Origin: Miscanthus floridulus
Taxonomy: Eukaryota; Streptophyta; Magnoliopsida; Poales; Poaceae
Direction: 5' to 3'
NCBI RefSeq assembly: GCF_019320115.1
Contig: NC_089591.1
Location: 62,443,798 to 62,507,797, forward strand
DNA: 64,000 nt
In this document: one piece after another, positions 43,798 to 56,177 of the stretch
How positions within the stretch are numbered: the stretch's first letter is position 1
How the letters are laid out: every line of letters begins with the position of its first letter
Made by a program: the position numbers and the translations under genes
The notes under the pieces: generated by a model
What the model saw: the letters and a program-made list of their open reading frames with translations, nothing else
What the model was told of the DNA's origin: nothing
Database searches by the model: none

Positions 43798-44109
43798 CTT
43801 GCGAATTTGCAATGGTACCAACGTGTTCCTAGAAAGAAGCAGGGGAGCACATCGGAGAGGTGAAGTGAAACAGGCTGTGTACTTTGTACGAACTGGGAGT
43901 CGTCTACGGCTACAGAGACACATCAGACAGACTACGGGCTGGGTAAGCTGCAACTGCAAGGCAGCAAGAGTGCTAGTACTAGTGGCAAAGCAGTCGGGGA
44001 CAGCCAAAGGCGCAGCTAGCAGGTAGGAGTGTCGTTGCGTGCAACGAGCAGTTTTTCAATTCTCAATTTCTCTTTATATTCGTGGCCGGACGGGCGGCCA
44101 GTTTCATCC

Positions 44110-44351
44110 CGCGCTTGTTTAGTTGATGAATTTTTTAAAAAAATGGTACTGTAACACTTTCGTTGTTATTTGATAATTAGTGTTCAATCATAGTCTAATT
44201 AGACTTAAAAGATTCATAAGTAGCATTTCGTCTAAACTGTGTAATTAGTTTTTATTTTTTATTTATATTTAATGCTTTATGCATTTAAAGATTCGATATG
44301 ACGGAGAATCTTAAAAAAATTTACAAAATTTTGAGAACTAAACACTAGCCT
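44110..44351. mobile_element. MITE, TTGTTTAGTT family
   Basis: GCGCTTGTTTAGTTGATGAA at the left and GAACTAAACACTAGCC at the right. The core is shared with 38871-39105. Confidence 0.6.
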
Positions 44352-45257
44352 TGGCTAGTCGTTGCGTTCAGAGTCATTGGTCATCTTGCTGGAGAAAGTA
44401 GACACACGTCGCCTCCGGCAAAATGGTCATCATTGCTCAGGTAGACACGGCGCCGGCGCCGTTTGCTCCGGAGGAGGGCACCAACAGAGGACTTTACTGT
44501 TTGCTTTGCCTTCTCGTCCCCTTCGTAGATCAACGTAACTGGGTCACAAGAAAAGGAAAGATGAACGCGTACAGAAAAAAAAAAGTTGCTCTACAGAGTA
44601 CAGACTAAAAGTTGTTTACGAGAAAGGCTGCGTTTGGTTTAGCGATAAAGTGGAATAGGATGGTGCTGTTTTAGTTTTTGTTGGAATGTTTCCTTGTTTG
44701 GATGAGAGGAGAAAATCATCGTTGTTTTGTGTTTGGTCCGATAAATGGATGTACTGTTTGATTTTCCGCTAGCAATTTAGGCCCGTGTGTCTTCCAGCTT
44801 TTCACTACTCTCCCCCCATCGGTCCTCACCCACCGTGGGTTTCCATCGATGGTGCTGCCCCACCTCGATGCGCCCTGCCACGCTGGTCCAGCCCGGAGCT
44901 CGCCCGCTGATTTGTTGTCGTGGCTGGAGCTCGCTCGCCCACGGCAGAGCCCTCCCGGTCGCCCGTGTCAAGGCTCTCACACGAGCTGCCCGTGTGGAGC
45001 TCTCATAGCTGCCCGCCGAAGCTCTCCCGTCCACTTGTGCACGACCTGCTCAAGATCAAGGGCGTGGCTGCCCCGGCGGCGCGACGTACCCTCCCTCATG
45101 CCCCTTCCACGTGACCCCTTCTCGATGGCTCCCCTCCAAGCCGCCCTCTCTCTGCCGACCCTCCTCGGTGGGGAGCCAGCGGCCTCTCCAAAGCGGCTCC
45201 CGCACCTGCCCCTGCCTCCAGAAAGACGGAAAGCGAAGGCGAAGAGACGGATGAGAG

Positions 45258-46567
45258 GGACTGAGATCCCGTGCAGTTGCTATTGCTACTGCAACTTAAG
45301 CAGTGGATCATTTTCAGCCATCCGAAGACCAGCCAACGGCCCAAACAAACCAAGCAACAATTCTTCCTCCTCTGCCTGTCCGTCTTGTTCAGGTAGCACC
45401 CATCGACGCGAGCCAGCAACTCAGCGAGTGCCGCCGTGACGGCAATCACCACCACCACTAGAACGGCCTGACCCTGACCCTAAACCCCCTGTTGCCGGCC
45501 ACGTCGCCGGAGAGCCTGTCGACCACCACGTCGCTGTGCGCCCTGACATGAACGGTGAACGTCCGCAGCACCTTGCCGAAGCGCAGTCGCACGGGCACGG
45601 TGATCTTCAGAGTTCAGAGTGGCAGTGGCCATCGCCTGTTGCTGCATGCTTCGCCGCACCTGTTGATGCACATGCACCACCTCCTCTTTCATCGGCGGCG
45701 TGTATCTCGCCTTCCGATCCGCTGCCGCGTGCCGTCCTTCTACGTCGCGTCGCTCTCCATGCGCGACATCAACGTCGCCGGCCCGCTGCCCTCACCGGTC
45801 CTCCTCTTCCTTGATCCTCTCCTAGCAGCTCGATGCTGCCATGCACGCAGACAACTGCTGCAACGAGACGGTCATCGTGGAGTGTTGAGACCGGCTACCG
45901 GAGATTGCAGCTCGGCCAGGATCGGCAAAACACGAACGGTGGACGCATATACACAATGCATACACGGGTTTCGTAGCCCGACCTCCCGGCCACAGCTCGC
46001 ACGGTGGGCGACGCCCCTGATTTTACGACGACGTGCGCTACGTGGCTGCCGTGATCACCATGGCGGGTGCAAACAGAAATTGGACGCAGTCACGACGTGT
46101 ACAAGCACGACGCTGCCACCCGTGACCGATTACAAGATAAACATGCACCTAATGCAAATCTATAACTGAAACAAAATGCAACTAGATTACAACATGGAGT
46201 ACCGCAGCGGCGGCAACGTCCTGGTGTCCTATTCCGGCGCGCGCTCGTCGTGGGGCCGTGGCCAGCGTTCGGCCAGCAGCTGAGAAATGTGATGGTGTTC
46301 ACGGTGGCCATGAGGGACAGGGTGTGTGGCTCACGAAGGAGCAGGCCAGGTGCCTTGCCCTTGCCGCGGAGCAGGTGGCCAGCGTCGTGCCGTTGGCCGT
46401 CGATGCCACCGTGCTTGGTTCCTTGAACAAGATAGACAAGCAGCAGAGTGCAGAGGAGGAAGAAGTATTGCTTGGTTCGCTTGGGCCGTCGGATGGTCAT
46501 CGGAAGGCTGAAAACGTCCAACTGCATAAGTTGCAGTAGCAATAGCAACTGCACGGGATCTCAGTCC
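45258..46567. mobile_element. MULE-like element with GC-rich cargo
   Basis: Inverted repeats of about 140 bp start GGACTGAGATCCCGTGCAGT at 45258 and end with its complement at 46567. Flanking 9-mers GGATGAGAG (45249-45257) and GGATGAGAT (46568-46576) match at eight of nine bases. There is no transposase. The interior is GC-rich and gene-like at 45480-45840, and less so to 46100. Confidence 0.7.
45480..45640 (-). pseudogene. Captured gene fragment, possibly LEA_2/NHL-like
   Basis: The minus strand gives a VPVRLRFGKVLRTFTVHV segment, then VVVDRLSGDVAGNRGF and a stop near 45480. This faintly recalls the C-terminal beta-strands of LEA_2/NDR1-HIN1-like proteins. The resemblance is weak, and the sequence could come from another gene. 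Confidence 0.25.
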
Positions 46568-46576
46568 GGATGAGAT

Positions 46577-46909
46577 AATGGCGTCACAGAGGACGAGGGC
46601 GTCCCCAAATATAGAGAAATATTTCCCCCCCAACCCACCAAAAAAAGATGAAATTGTCCCTCCCCATTTCGTCCCATTTGAACTAAACACTACTTAAATA
46701 TTATCTGTGACCATTCCTCTGCTTTTGCCCTCCTGATCTCCGCCCGTGAGGAACTGGTTAATGGAACGCGGGACATGACGATAGCACATTCCTCCAAACC
46801 GACGATAACATCTTTTAGGGTGGATCTAACGGTAGGGTGATGAGCCTCAAGCTCTCTTACCACTACCGCGACAATAGAGCTCCTCCTTAGGTCTCGTCTA
46901 TTTTTTTAA
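46577..46909. other. Spacer between two MULEs
   Basis: I see nothing coding here. It ends with the left target duplication TTTTTTTAA (46901-46909) of the next element. Confidence 0.5.
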
Positions 46910-47254
46910 GAGTTAAATGCACCATACGTCTATTAACTTGTGATGAGGTTTGCTTAGATCCATTAACTTTCAAAATGGTTTTTGGGGGGTCCATAAACTT
47001 TGTATGTCGTATCACTTAGGTCCATATCCCTCCACGTGGGCTTCTCATGCTGACGTGGCCTGCTGACATGTCCTTCCGAAGCAGCTCTTGGCAATGCATT
47101 ATGTCAAATAGCTTGTGGGCGAGCGCCACTGCCTCAGCGCCGAACATTGGATGCACATGGGGTCACCGCGCTGCCTGCGAGCATGGCGCTGGCCATGACG
47201 GCACCTGGCGAGGCTAGCGCGGAGGCGTGCTCGAGACCCTCGCGGTGTGCCAGG

Positions 47255-47350
47255 TCTGCGGTGGCCGCGTCCTCGGTGCCACCCTACTCCTGCCTCGTGT
47301 CGTGGGACTTCGCCCGCGACCCCTGCACTGCGTTCCCGTGCGGCCTCCGC
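47255..47350 (+). pseudogene. Captured LRR-protein N-terminal fragment (tentative)
   Basis: The plus strand reads LVSWDFARDPCTAFPCGLRC, resembling the cysteine-containing cap before the repeats of plant LRR proteins. It could be the start of the same LRR gene whose repeats appear at 58624-59000. Confidence 0.35.
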
Positions 47351-47369
47351 TGCTACGCGGCCGAGAGAG

Positions 47370-47665
47370 CACGTCGACTCTCCAGTTGCCGCCCTCGAGG
47401 TATAGGCCGAAGAACCCACGGGAGTCGAGGCAGCCGTAGACCGGCGGCTCCATGACGCTCTCCGGCTGCGCCTCGAGCGCCGTGTGCCGCCAGTACGTCG
47501 GCGGCGGCATCCGGACGCCGTAGAACTCCATGTGCAGCGCCATGTATGACTTCCCGAGCCACAGCGCAAACCGGCGGTTCGCGGAGACGAGAGGCGGCGA
47601 GGAGCTGGTGAAGTTCTGCCCAAGGACGAGCGTGTCGGATGGGTGGCGGAAACTCTACCACTCCG
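47370..47665 (-). pseudogene. Captured EP1-like bulb-type lectin domain fragment (inverted)
   Basis: Minus-strand translation gives FRHPSDTLVLGQNFTSSSPP, then ANRRFALWLGKSYMALHMEF and YWRHTALEA, the B-lectin domain of EP1-like/G-type lectin proteins. It is oriented opposite to the C-terminal half of the same type of gene at 47690-48240, so the capture has been rearranged. Confidence 0.65.
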
Positions 47666-47689
47666 GCACTGTCTTCTCGTACCGCCGCA

Positions 47690-48240
47690 CAACGTGGTGC
47701 GCCAGACGGGGAAGGAGGACAGGAACTCGTTCGACACGTTCATGGACAACCTCACCGGCGTCTTCCGGCGGATGACGCTCGAAGACGACATCAACCTCCG
47801 CGCGTACTACTGGACCAGTGAATCCAAGGCGTGGAGGTCGGACTACATGGCCATCTCGGAGCGGTGCAAGCTGTCGACGCCGTGCGGCGCACATGGCCTG
47901 TGTGTCCCCAGGAAGGCCGAGTGCCAGTGCCTCGACGACAACAGCATGAGCGCCCTCGCCGCCGCCGATGCACCATCGTGCCACCCCGAGGAGACCGCCA
48001 ACCTGTGCACCGACAGCGGACAACAACTGGGATTCAACGTGGTGCGGCGGAAGCGGGTGTCCGTGGCGTACAAGGAGGAGCTGCCATTCGAGACGAACAG
48101 GACAGTGGTGGAGTGCGAGGCGGCATGCGCGGGCAACTACAACTGTTGGCCCGCGGTGCGCAGTGGCGCCAGCGGGTACTGCTACCTCATCGACTTCCCC
48201 TTGGAGACGCTGGTGTACGAGGCCGACGATCGGAAGGTGG
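47690..48240 (+). pseudogene. Captured EP1-like PAN/apple-domain C-terminal fragment
   Basis: The plus strand encodes DINLRAYYWTSESKAWRSDY, then CGAHGLCVPRKAECQCLDD, and a cysteine-rich PAN/apple domain ending YCYLIDFPLETLVYEADDRKV. At this point the SIRE element is inserted. The frame resumes after the duplication at 58605 with GYFKVRK, the usual end of this family. The open frame is long (47643-48275 as it now stands), but its start codon and N-terminal half are missing, so it is a fragment. Confidence 0.75.
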
Positions 48241-50639
48241 TGAAAGGTCCTTATGTGGTTTTGGTAATTGAGTGACAACCTAGGTTGACTAATTGTGTTT
48301 ATGTGAGATACACAGGTGATTAGTCCACAGGTACATATGTGTGAGCAACATATGCCATGAAGGTGAAAATGGCTTGGAGATGTTGCAAAGCTCACACATG
48401 TGATGATGAAGGAGCTCATTGCACATGAGACATGACATTGAGTCATGTGATCAAGGTGGAGAAGATCAAGATGAGACTTGGCTTGATGGACCGGTTGCAA
48501 GCGTGAAGGGCAAGTTGGAGGCTTTGGAGCGATGGACCGCGTGGCGGTGAAGCTTGAGCAAGACTAGGCGCCGATGGACAAAGGCAATGGTGAAAAGCAA
48601 GTGAAGTCAAGATCGATGAACCAATATGATCACATGATGATATGAAGTGGATCATATCATTATTAATCGTGTTGGTGCATGTGTTGCATCGACATTGAAG
48701 GAGATGGAATGGAATGCGCAAGGCAAAGGTATAACCTAGGGCATTTCATTTCACCGGTCATAGGTGTGTAGAGAAGTTTATGACCGGATTTAGGATAAAT
48801 GGCCGTACTATCAAAAGGGGCAAACTTATTTGCATATCGGTCATCTAGTACCACTCGAGTGATCTAATTTTGCATTGTCGCTAGGATTGAGTGGAGTGGC
48901 AAGTTGAGTGGCTAAATCCCTTGAAAATGTTTGTGAAAATATGCTAACACATGTGCACAAGGTGATACACTTGGTGGTTGGCACATTTGAGCAAGGGTGA
49001 AGAAGTTAGAAGTGAAAAGGAGTTAGTCACGCTGGTCACAGAGTGACCAAATGCGTCTGGTATTAACGATGAACTCAGCGACCGAACGCGTCCGGTCGAC
49101 ACACCGGACGTGTCCGATGTGAATAAGCAAAATCGGTGTTCGGTGAGACAGTTGATCGGACGCTGGCCGCGTCCGGTCTGGAGTGATCGGACGCGTCTGG
49201 TCGTCCATGGGTGCTTACTATACTCGACCGGACGCTGAGGCTCAGCGTCTGGTCAGTTTCTAATTGTCACGTCCGGTCAGCCCTGGAGGCTTACTAGACT
49301 CGACCGGATGCAGCGGCTCTACGTCCGGTCATTTCAAACAATGCATCCGGTCAGACATATCAGAGAGCCATTGGTGGCAACGGTGGGACACGTGGCGGTC
49401 AGGTAGCTACCGGACGTGTCTGGTATGGTGACCGGACACGTCCGGTATTCACGACCGGTGTGTCCGGTGCTACGTCTGGTCAATAGGGCCGGAGCGTCCG
49501 GTCGTCCCGACTTTTGCCCAGTGAAGAGGTAACAGCTCTATTTGTTTGTGGGGTTATAAATAGAAGCCATGGTCGGCCTTGGGCCGACAACTGAGCACAC
49601 TAAAGCCTTGGTGGCTTGTGTAGTAGTGCTTAGGAGCCCTCCATCTCACATATACTTGATAGTGATCATTCGATTGTGTGAGAGAGCGATTCTAGTGTGA
49701 TTGCATCGTGAGGTTGCATCGAGTGGCACTAGATGATCGAGTTGCAAGCCGGTGGTGCTTGTTACTCTTGGAGGTTGCCACCTCCTAGATGGCTTACTAG
49801 TTGTCTCCGTCGAAGCCCGTAAGAAGCTTGTGCGGCGCTCCGAAGAAGTGCTTTGTGAGGGGCATTGTGCTCGCCCCGTGGGAGCCGCGAAGAGCAACTT
49901 TAGTAAAACGTGTCATTGAGCTACCCTCACTCTTGGGGTAGGTTCTTACGGTGCTGACGTGCGGGCTTGGCGGGTGATGCCAATTAGCCGCCGAACCACC
50001 AAGTGAGCGATTGACACAACAGGGACTAGCGTGTTGGCAAGCACGTGAACCTCGGGAGAAAAATTACCGTGTCAACCTTGTTCTTCCCGTTGGTTTGCAT
50101 CCTCATTACATAAGCTTGTAACTACTTTCATATACATTGTGCTTGTGTAGTTGCTCTTGTAACTAGTTAGCTTGTGTAGCTTACTAGTTACCTTCTTGCT
50201 TGTGTAGCATAGAAGTAGCTCCCTTGTGTGGCTAATTAGGTTTGTGTAACCTTGTTAGTTACTTTGCTTAGTTTGTGTAGCTAAGTATTTGCGCTCTCTA
50301 ATTTGACATTGGTTGCCTTGTTATAGAGCATTGCTAGTGAGCATTAGGTGGCTTTGTGCTTTTGCTTACTAGCATGTGTAGGAGCTCTCTTGTTGCTTAA
50401 AGTACTAGTGGCATAGGTTTGTGTGACCTTGCTCCTAGAATTGGTTAGATGAGCTCTAGCTAGCCCGGCACCTTTGTTGCTTAATTAGTATCTTTGGAAG
50501 GTGCTAGAGAACATAGATAGATAGGTGTAGTTTTGGCTAGACCGATCGTTTTAATTCCGCACTTGTTTCGGTTAGCCGATGCGATTAATTTTAGGAAAGA
50601 CTATTCACCCCCCCTCTAGTTCGTCATCTCGACCTTACA
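48241..50639 (+). repeat. 5' LTR of SIRE element
   Basis: 2399 bp, TGAAAGGTCC...CCTTACA. A cluster of CGTCCGGT/ACCGGACG motifs lies at about 49080-49500, upstream of TATAAATAG (49555). Compared with the 3' LTR it lacks about 23 bp near 49045, between repeated GTGACTGGACGC-like units. Confidence 0.9.
49555..49563 (+). promoter_or_regulatory. TATA box of SIRE 5' LTR
   Basis: TATAAATAG just downstream of the CGTCCGGT motif cluster; presumed Pol II promoter. Confidence 0.6.
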
Positions 50640-50641
50640 AG

Positions 50642-50653
50642 TGGTATCAGAGC
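50642..50653 (+). other. Primer-binding site (initiator Met tRNA)
   Basis: TGGTATCAGAGC, a perfect initiator-Met primer site two bases after the LTR. Confidence 0.9.
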
Positions 50654-50690
50654 CTGGTCTCACATTTGTGGTCTTCATCGACCCGAGAGG

Positions 50691-52802
50691 ATGGCGAACT
50701 TTGGGCTAGAAGTTGTTTGTGACACACACATTTTTGATGGCACACACTATGCATGGTGGAAACGTCATATGCTTGATCATTTCTGTGAATTGGGTCCCAA
50801 GGCATGGTGGATCATTGTTGTTGGTTTTTCTCGTAATGCCTTGGATAAGGATAACCTCACCCAGGCGCAAGAGGATTGCTTACAACTTGATCATCGTGCT
50901 CTTTATTATCTAACGTGTGCTATACATGATGATATTTTTAGACGTGTGTGGGACTTAGAGAGTGCTCATGATATGTGGCTAGCACTCCAAGCCTTTTATG
51001 GTGACTCCTCCACATGGAATGATGGTAAATTCAAGAAGGAGGATGAACCAAAGAAGCAGGCGCATGAGTGTGTTGAGCATAACCACAATTTGGTGATTAT
51101 GGAAGATTGCTCCACCTCATGGTCAAGTGATGACGACGACGATCGATCAACTACAAATTCACTTTACAAGGTTGATGATGATGCCACAAGTGTTGCAAGT
51201 GATGATGCTAACCCATGCACACTTGATGGTAACGATGGTTCATGCTCAATCCATGATGAAGATGCTACTACATGCACTCCAACCACACCACATTGTCTCA
51301 TGTCACAAGGTGACACCAAGGTATCAAATGATAATGTGGTTGATCATGTTGATTCATATGATGAGCTTGTTAGTAGACTTGCTAGCATGACCATGTCTTT
51401 AGAAAATGAGAAAGCTAAAACATTGAAATTAGAAAATGAAAACTCATTTCTAAAGAACTCTTGTGAAGAACATAAAGACTTATTTGATGCTTATAAATCT
51501 TCACATGATGAGCTTAAATTGAATCATGAGACACTACTTGCATCTCATGATGAATTATTAGAACAACATGCTTCTCTCATTAAAATGTTTACCAAGAAAC
51601 TTAAAAATAATGAGAGTTCATCACATGGGTCAATTGATCAATCACATATTATTGCTAACCCTTGTGATATAGGCAAGAAGCATGTATCCACCTCTTGTGA
51701 TGATTTATTAGATATGCCATGCTCTTCGCATATAGATGCTTGTTCTACTTCTATGTCTTGTGAGACTAACCTTTTGAAGGAGAACAATGAGCTAAATGAA
51801 CAAGTGAAGAAATTGAGCAACAAGTTAGAGAGGTGCTACAACTCTCAAGTCACCTTTGAGCATATGTTGAAGACTCAAAGAAACTTTGGTGACAAGAGTG
51901 GAGTCAGCTTTAAGACTAGCAAAGTCAATCATCAAGAAAGCCACAATGACACAAGTGGCATTGGCTTCAACAAGAGCAAGATCAAGGGCAAAAGATAGGG
52001 CAAGAGAAGATATGAAAGAGAAATGAAGAAGCAAGAACAAGAGAAGCTCTCTCATTTCATGTGCTTCAAGTGCCATGAAGTGGGACATCTTGCAAATGGT
52101 TGCCCCAATGAAGAAAAGCTCAATTTGAATAAAGAAGAAGAGAGACTAAGACATGTGAAGTGCTTCAAGTGCCGCACTTGGGGTCATCTTAACTTAATAT
52201 GCCCAACCAAGCAATTAGTAAAGCAACAAGTGAAGTCTCAAGCAAAGCCACAAGTTGAGCAAGAGAAGACACCCCAAGAGCAAATCAAGGTCAACCATGA
52301 AGATGGTGGTGATTTAATGATAAAGAAGAAGAAAACAAGAAGGGGTGGAAAGGCAAGGCATCTAATGCAAACTTAAGAAGCCAAGATGATGAGCAAGAAT
52401 GAAGATAAGAAGAAAGATTATGCTCACATCAAGTGCTTCAAGTGTGAAAATATGGGACACTTTGCCTCTAAATGTCCTACCAAGCTTGAGAAGAAGGCTC
52501 AAGCAATTCATGAGAGGCAAGGTAATGAGAAGCACCACATGAGCAAGGAAGAGAAGGCTCAATCAAAGAGAAAGTGCTACTCATGTCGGGAAAGGGGACA
52601 CATGGCACATTCATGTCCCCTAGGTAACACTCCTAAGCCTATTTCAATTGATGATGATTCTATGCTTAGGAAGTATGGCAATGATACCTCATTGGTTGCA
52701 ATTGCAAAACATCCCGCTATTCATACTAAGACTATGCCTAAGTATGTTGTTCCTAACTTGAGAGGACCCAAACTTGTTTGGGTACCATCAAAAAGTGGAT
52801 GA
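50691..52802 (+). pseudogene. SIRE-type gag with four zinc knuckles
   Basis: One frame of 703 codons is interrupted only by TAG at 51996-51998 and TAA at 52374-52376. The N-terminal UBN2-type domain (residues 1-110) has FDGTHYAWWKRHM. An aspartate/serine-rich acidic stretch follows (140-230), then a long coiled coil (230-300 and again near 365-390). Four CX2CX4HX4C knuckles follow: CFKCHEVGHLANGC, CFKCRTWGHLNLIC, CFKCENMGHFASKC and CYSCRERGHMAHSC. The end GPKLVWVP is the usual SIRE gag-pol junction sequence, but here a stop follows and pol is absent. The product would be a capsid/nucleocapsid precursor. Confidence 0.85.
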
Positions 52803-55800
52803 TTGTTTGTAGATACCATCGTCATTGGAGACTTGATTCAATTGATTTCATATTGATCATCATATGATGAGTCAAGATATGAAGCCTAGTGCGCATCCAA
52901 ACCCAATGCCAAGTGAAAATTGAGTGAAGTCCAAGTACTATCAACATACAAGTGCTATAATTCAAGTTGTTGGTGATTCATTGGATATATTTGATGACTT
53001 GCAAATAATTGAGTTGAAGCTTGCTAGTTGGATGATCATGAGCTAACCAAGGTATATCTCTTGTTGATCATTTTATTTGGATACATATGAGTTGATTGAA
53101 TTGGATAAATATGTAATGTTGCTTGCTATGAGTTGATTGAATGGATAATTGATTAAGTAATCAAGGTTGGATTGATTTGTGTTGGATAAATTCACGAGAT
53201 GGCTTTTAGTAAGTGATTTGAATAGATATATTTCTTATGGAAGTATTCAAATAAGTTAGTTTCAAGTTTGATTCACATTTGATGAAGTATAGCTCAATTG
53301 TTGAAATCTGTCCTATATTGAAAATCTGAGTGAGCTATGATCTTAGCCATGTTTGAGTAATCAATACTTATTGGATTGGCATAAAAATTGGTGTACATGC
53401 TCTAGACTTATGGTATAAGATGCTGTACAATTTTCATGAGAATTAGATAAGAAATGCTTTGGTTTTGGAGTTGATCTTGTCGGTTATAGTGCAACAGTTT
53501 TCAGCATGTAGCAGTGGTGGAAGAATTAAAATCTAGTAGCAATCTAGAAGTCAAATATAACTCAAATTTTTACAGCTGCTAGATAACTTAGTGAATCACA
53601 CCTCCACCAAATTTAGTGGCATTTGGATTTGTACTTTGGAAGATATGCTTATTTCTTTGAAGGGTACAAAATCTGTCAGAAAAGTGACAAATGTTGGATT
53701 GATCTAGAGTCACTTTGATTCAAAGGTCCTCAAGTTGGAAACATATTTATAAGTGTTTGAGGTACCTAAGTTAGGTTTTGAGATGATCTAGAAGAATGAC
53801 AAGCAAAGAGTACAAGGCTATTTGATTGTGGAGTGTACTTTGCACATATTCGGTACTCAAATTGAAAGATCAAGATCAAACTTAAGATGAAGTTGAAGTT
53901 TAAGTTCTAGTGACTATTGGAAATCATTTGGTAGAAAGAAAAGGACTTAAACAAGAAGAAAGAAAATGACTTAAAGAAGGAATCAAGGTTACTCACCAAG
54001 TTAAGTCCATCACTTGGATCAATCAATCAAGTCATTTCAAGTGAGTATCAAGAATGATTTTTGGAGAGAGGTCACTTCTCCCTAGTATAGGGGCTTGCCG
54101 CCTATGTGTAGGTAAACCAAGTATGGTACTTGGAAGGCTAACATGGAAGTGGTGATCCGAGGAACATTTGAGATGCTTAGTTGAAGCAATCAAAATGGTT
54201 GATCAAGAAAAGCAAGCAACACCTAAAAGAGAGCTAATCATGATATTTCAAGTGGTATTCTCAAATTGATGCTCTCATGCAAGCAAAGATTAAAAGATAA
54301 AGCAAGCCAACCACAATAAGAAAGTGTACTTGATCATAAGTGGTATTCATTTCATATGGGTGAAGAATGAAATTCAACATGGTATCTATTGGTCTTCACC
54401 AAGCTTATAATTGGATTTCACATTGCTATTGGAGTAATAAATTGGAATCTATGTGACTATCCTCTACTCCAACATAGCAAATGTATCATTGTAATGTGCA
54501 TGATCATTTTATTCCTTACTAGTATGTGGTTAGTGCATATAGTACATGCTTCATAGGATCATGCATAACAAATGAAATGTTTAAATTCATAGCCTACCAC
54601 TATTGTTTGAATGATTACTTGATCTAGTGGTTAGTACATGAATTTGTTCATAAGCTAGTGAACACAAGTACTTGACTCAATTTGAATTGCTAACAAGTGA
54701 CAAGTACAACATTGTCAAGATAACCCTTACAAGTGGTGTGAAGAAGCTTGTCATTGGTTCAAACCAGACTTGGAAGCTTAGGCAAATCAATTTAGTTCAA
54801 GTAAATCATAGAAGCTTATGATAGTGATAAGAGTACAAGCACAAGACAACAATGCCAATAGATATCTAGTTTGTTTGTTTCAAATGGTATCTAGACTCAA
54901 GTATTTTATCAAGAATCTATAAATGATGTCTAGATCAACTCACAAGTGATATCCTATAAGTGGTACTCATGAAGATAAGCAAATGTTCAAGAAATGGTTT
55001 TTATTGAAAAATCCAACAAGTGGTTCCATACTAGAAGATTCTTTCAAGTGATATCACATCTACATATAATATCAATCATGCAAGAAAATGGTTCCACAAG
55101 TGATCCTCAACTTTAAGTGGTCATCAAATGAAGAATGCATCCCTCACCTACAAGAGCTCAAGTGTATCAAATGAATGACCCATGCTATCATATAGGGGGA
55201 GGTGTCACACAAATTGGTATCAAGATCAAAGATCCTATGTATGGTATCTCAAGAAGCCTTACACAAGATACAAGTGGTATGAGTTACAAGTGGTATCTAC
55301 AAGTGGTGGCATTCCAACAATCAAGTGATGTCCATAAAAATGCAAGATTCAAGCCTCAGTCATCTATCCCAAACGTATACCTTTGCATCAATGAGAAGCT
55401 CACCTTTTATGGAAATTGATGACAAAGGAGGAGAGATTGTACAAAGATATTCAAGCTTTGAGATTGAGATTGTACAAGGGGGAAAGATAAGATATAAAAT
55501 CTCAAAGAAGTAGAGGTTGGACATGGACATGGACAAAGAGAGAGGAACATTAAAGAAAAGAGATAGATCAAAATTCTTGGACAAGAGAAGCACACAAGTA
55601 GGGGGAGCAAGCTCATGAACTTTGATTGATTGCATTTGATATGTGCATATTCATGTGCTTGCTTGCATTGCATAAGCTTTAAAATTCAATATGCATGCTT
55701 CTGTGGTGTATGCTAGTTGTAGAACTTGAATGATGATTTGATAACTAGCATGCATAGGATGATAGCTAGACACTTGGTATGCTTTTCAAAGTAATGCTAG

Positions 55801-56163
55801 TACCTTGCTTTTAATGTTGATCTCATGAGGTATCTAGTGCTTTTATGTCCAAGTGATATCTAGCTAACCATGGTGCTAAGGATGAACTTAAAGGTGCAAC
55901 TCCGATTGGTACACGCTTCAAAGGTTTATTCTATACACCTTAGCATCATTTTGTAGTAATTACTCTCCCATAATTTTAATCTATGCATATGTGCGACCTT
56001 CAAATCAAACACTCTAGCACATATATAGGGGGAGCTAATACTACCATCTTGGGTTTGTGGTACTTGTCCAAAATCATTTTCACATGGTAAAATTGCTTGG
56101 GCAAGCAACATGAATCCAAAAGAGCTTAATTTCCGTATCTTTGTAGAGTTGTCATCAATTACC
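52803..56163 (+). other. Non-coding internal region replacing pol, with dispersed CAAGTGRTATC-like motifs
   Basis: About 3.4 kb of AT-rich sequence with no reading frame over 100 codons and no pol motif. A short motif close to CAAGTGGTATC recurs many times (for example 54252, 54334, 54948, 54957, 55048, 55272, 55287, 55850). Two shorter frames at 55135-55513 have no recognisable domain. Confidence 0.7.
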
Positions 56164-56177
56164 AAAAAGGGAGAGAT
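56164..56177 (+). other. Polypurine tract of SIRE element
   Basis: AAAAAGGGAGAGAT lies directly before the 3' LTR start TGAAAGG. Confidence 0.8.

Larger units (their letters stand above)
41098..45248. other. Intergenic region with MITEs
   Basis: No gene is supported. It contains the MITEs at 41396, 41689, 43470 and 44110, a 7-bp tandem repeat (43253-43303) and a short sequence starting GGCTGCGTTTGGTTTAGCG (44629) that resembles another MITE end. Small open frames such as 42856-43131 have no supporting features. Confidence 0.5.

Noticed and set aside
47099..47794. 231-codon minus-strand frame in the mosaic MULE as a gene
   Set aside because: It is an arginine/serine-rich alternate frame; the lectin-domain match lies in the neighbouring frame.
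47655..48500. 281-codon minus-strand frame across the PAN fragment and SIRE LTR start
   Set aside because: It spans a transposon junction and is antisense to a recognisable PAN domain.
48950..49510. Repeated palindromes as a possible CRISPR or satellite
   Set aside because: They are irregularly spaced motifs within an LTR and are repeated in its partner LTR, so they belong to the retrotransposon.
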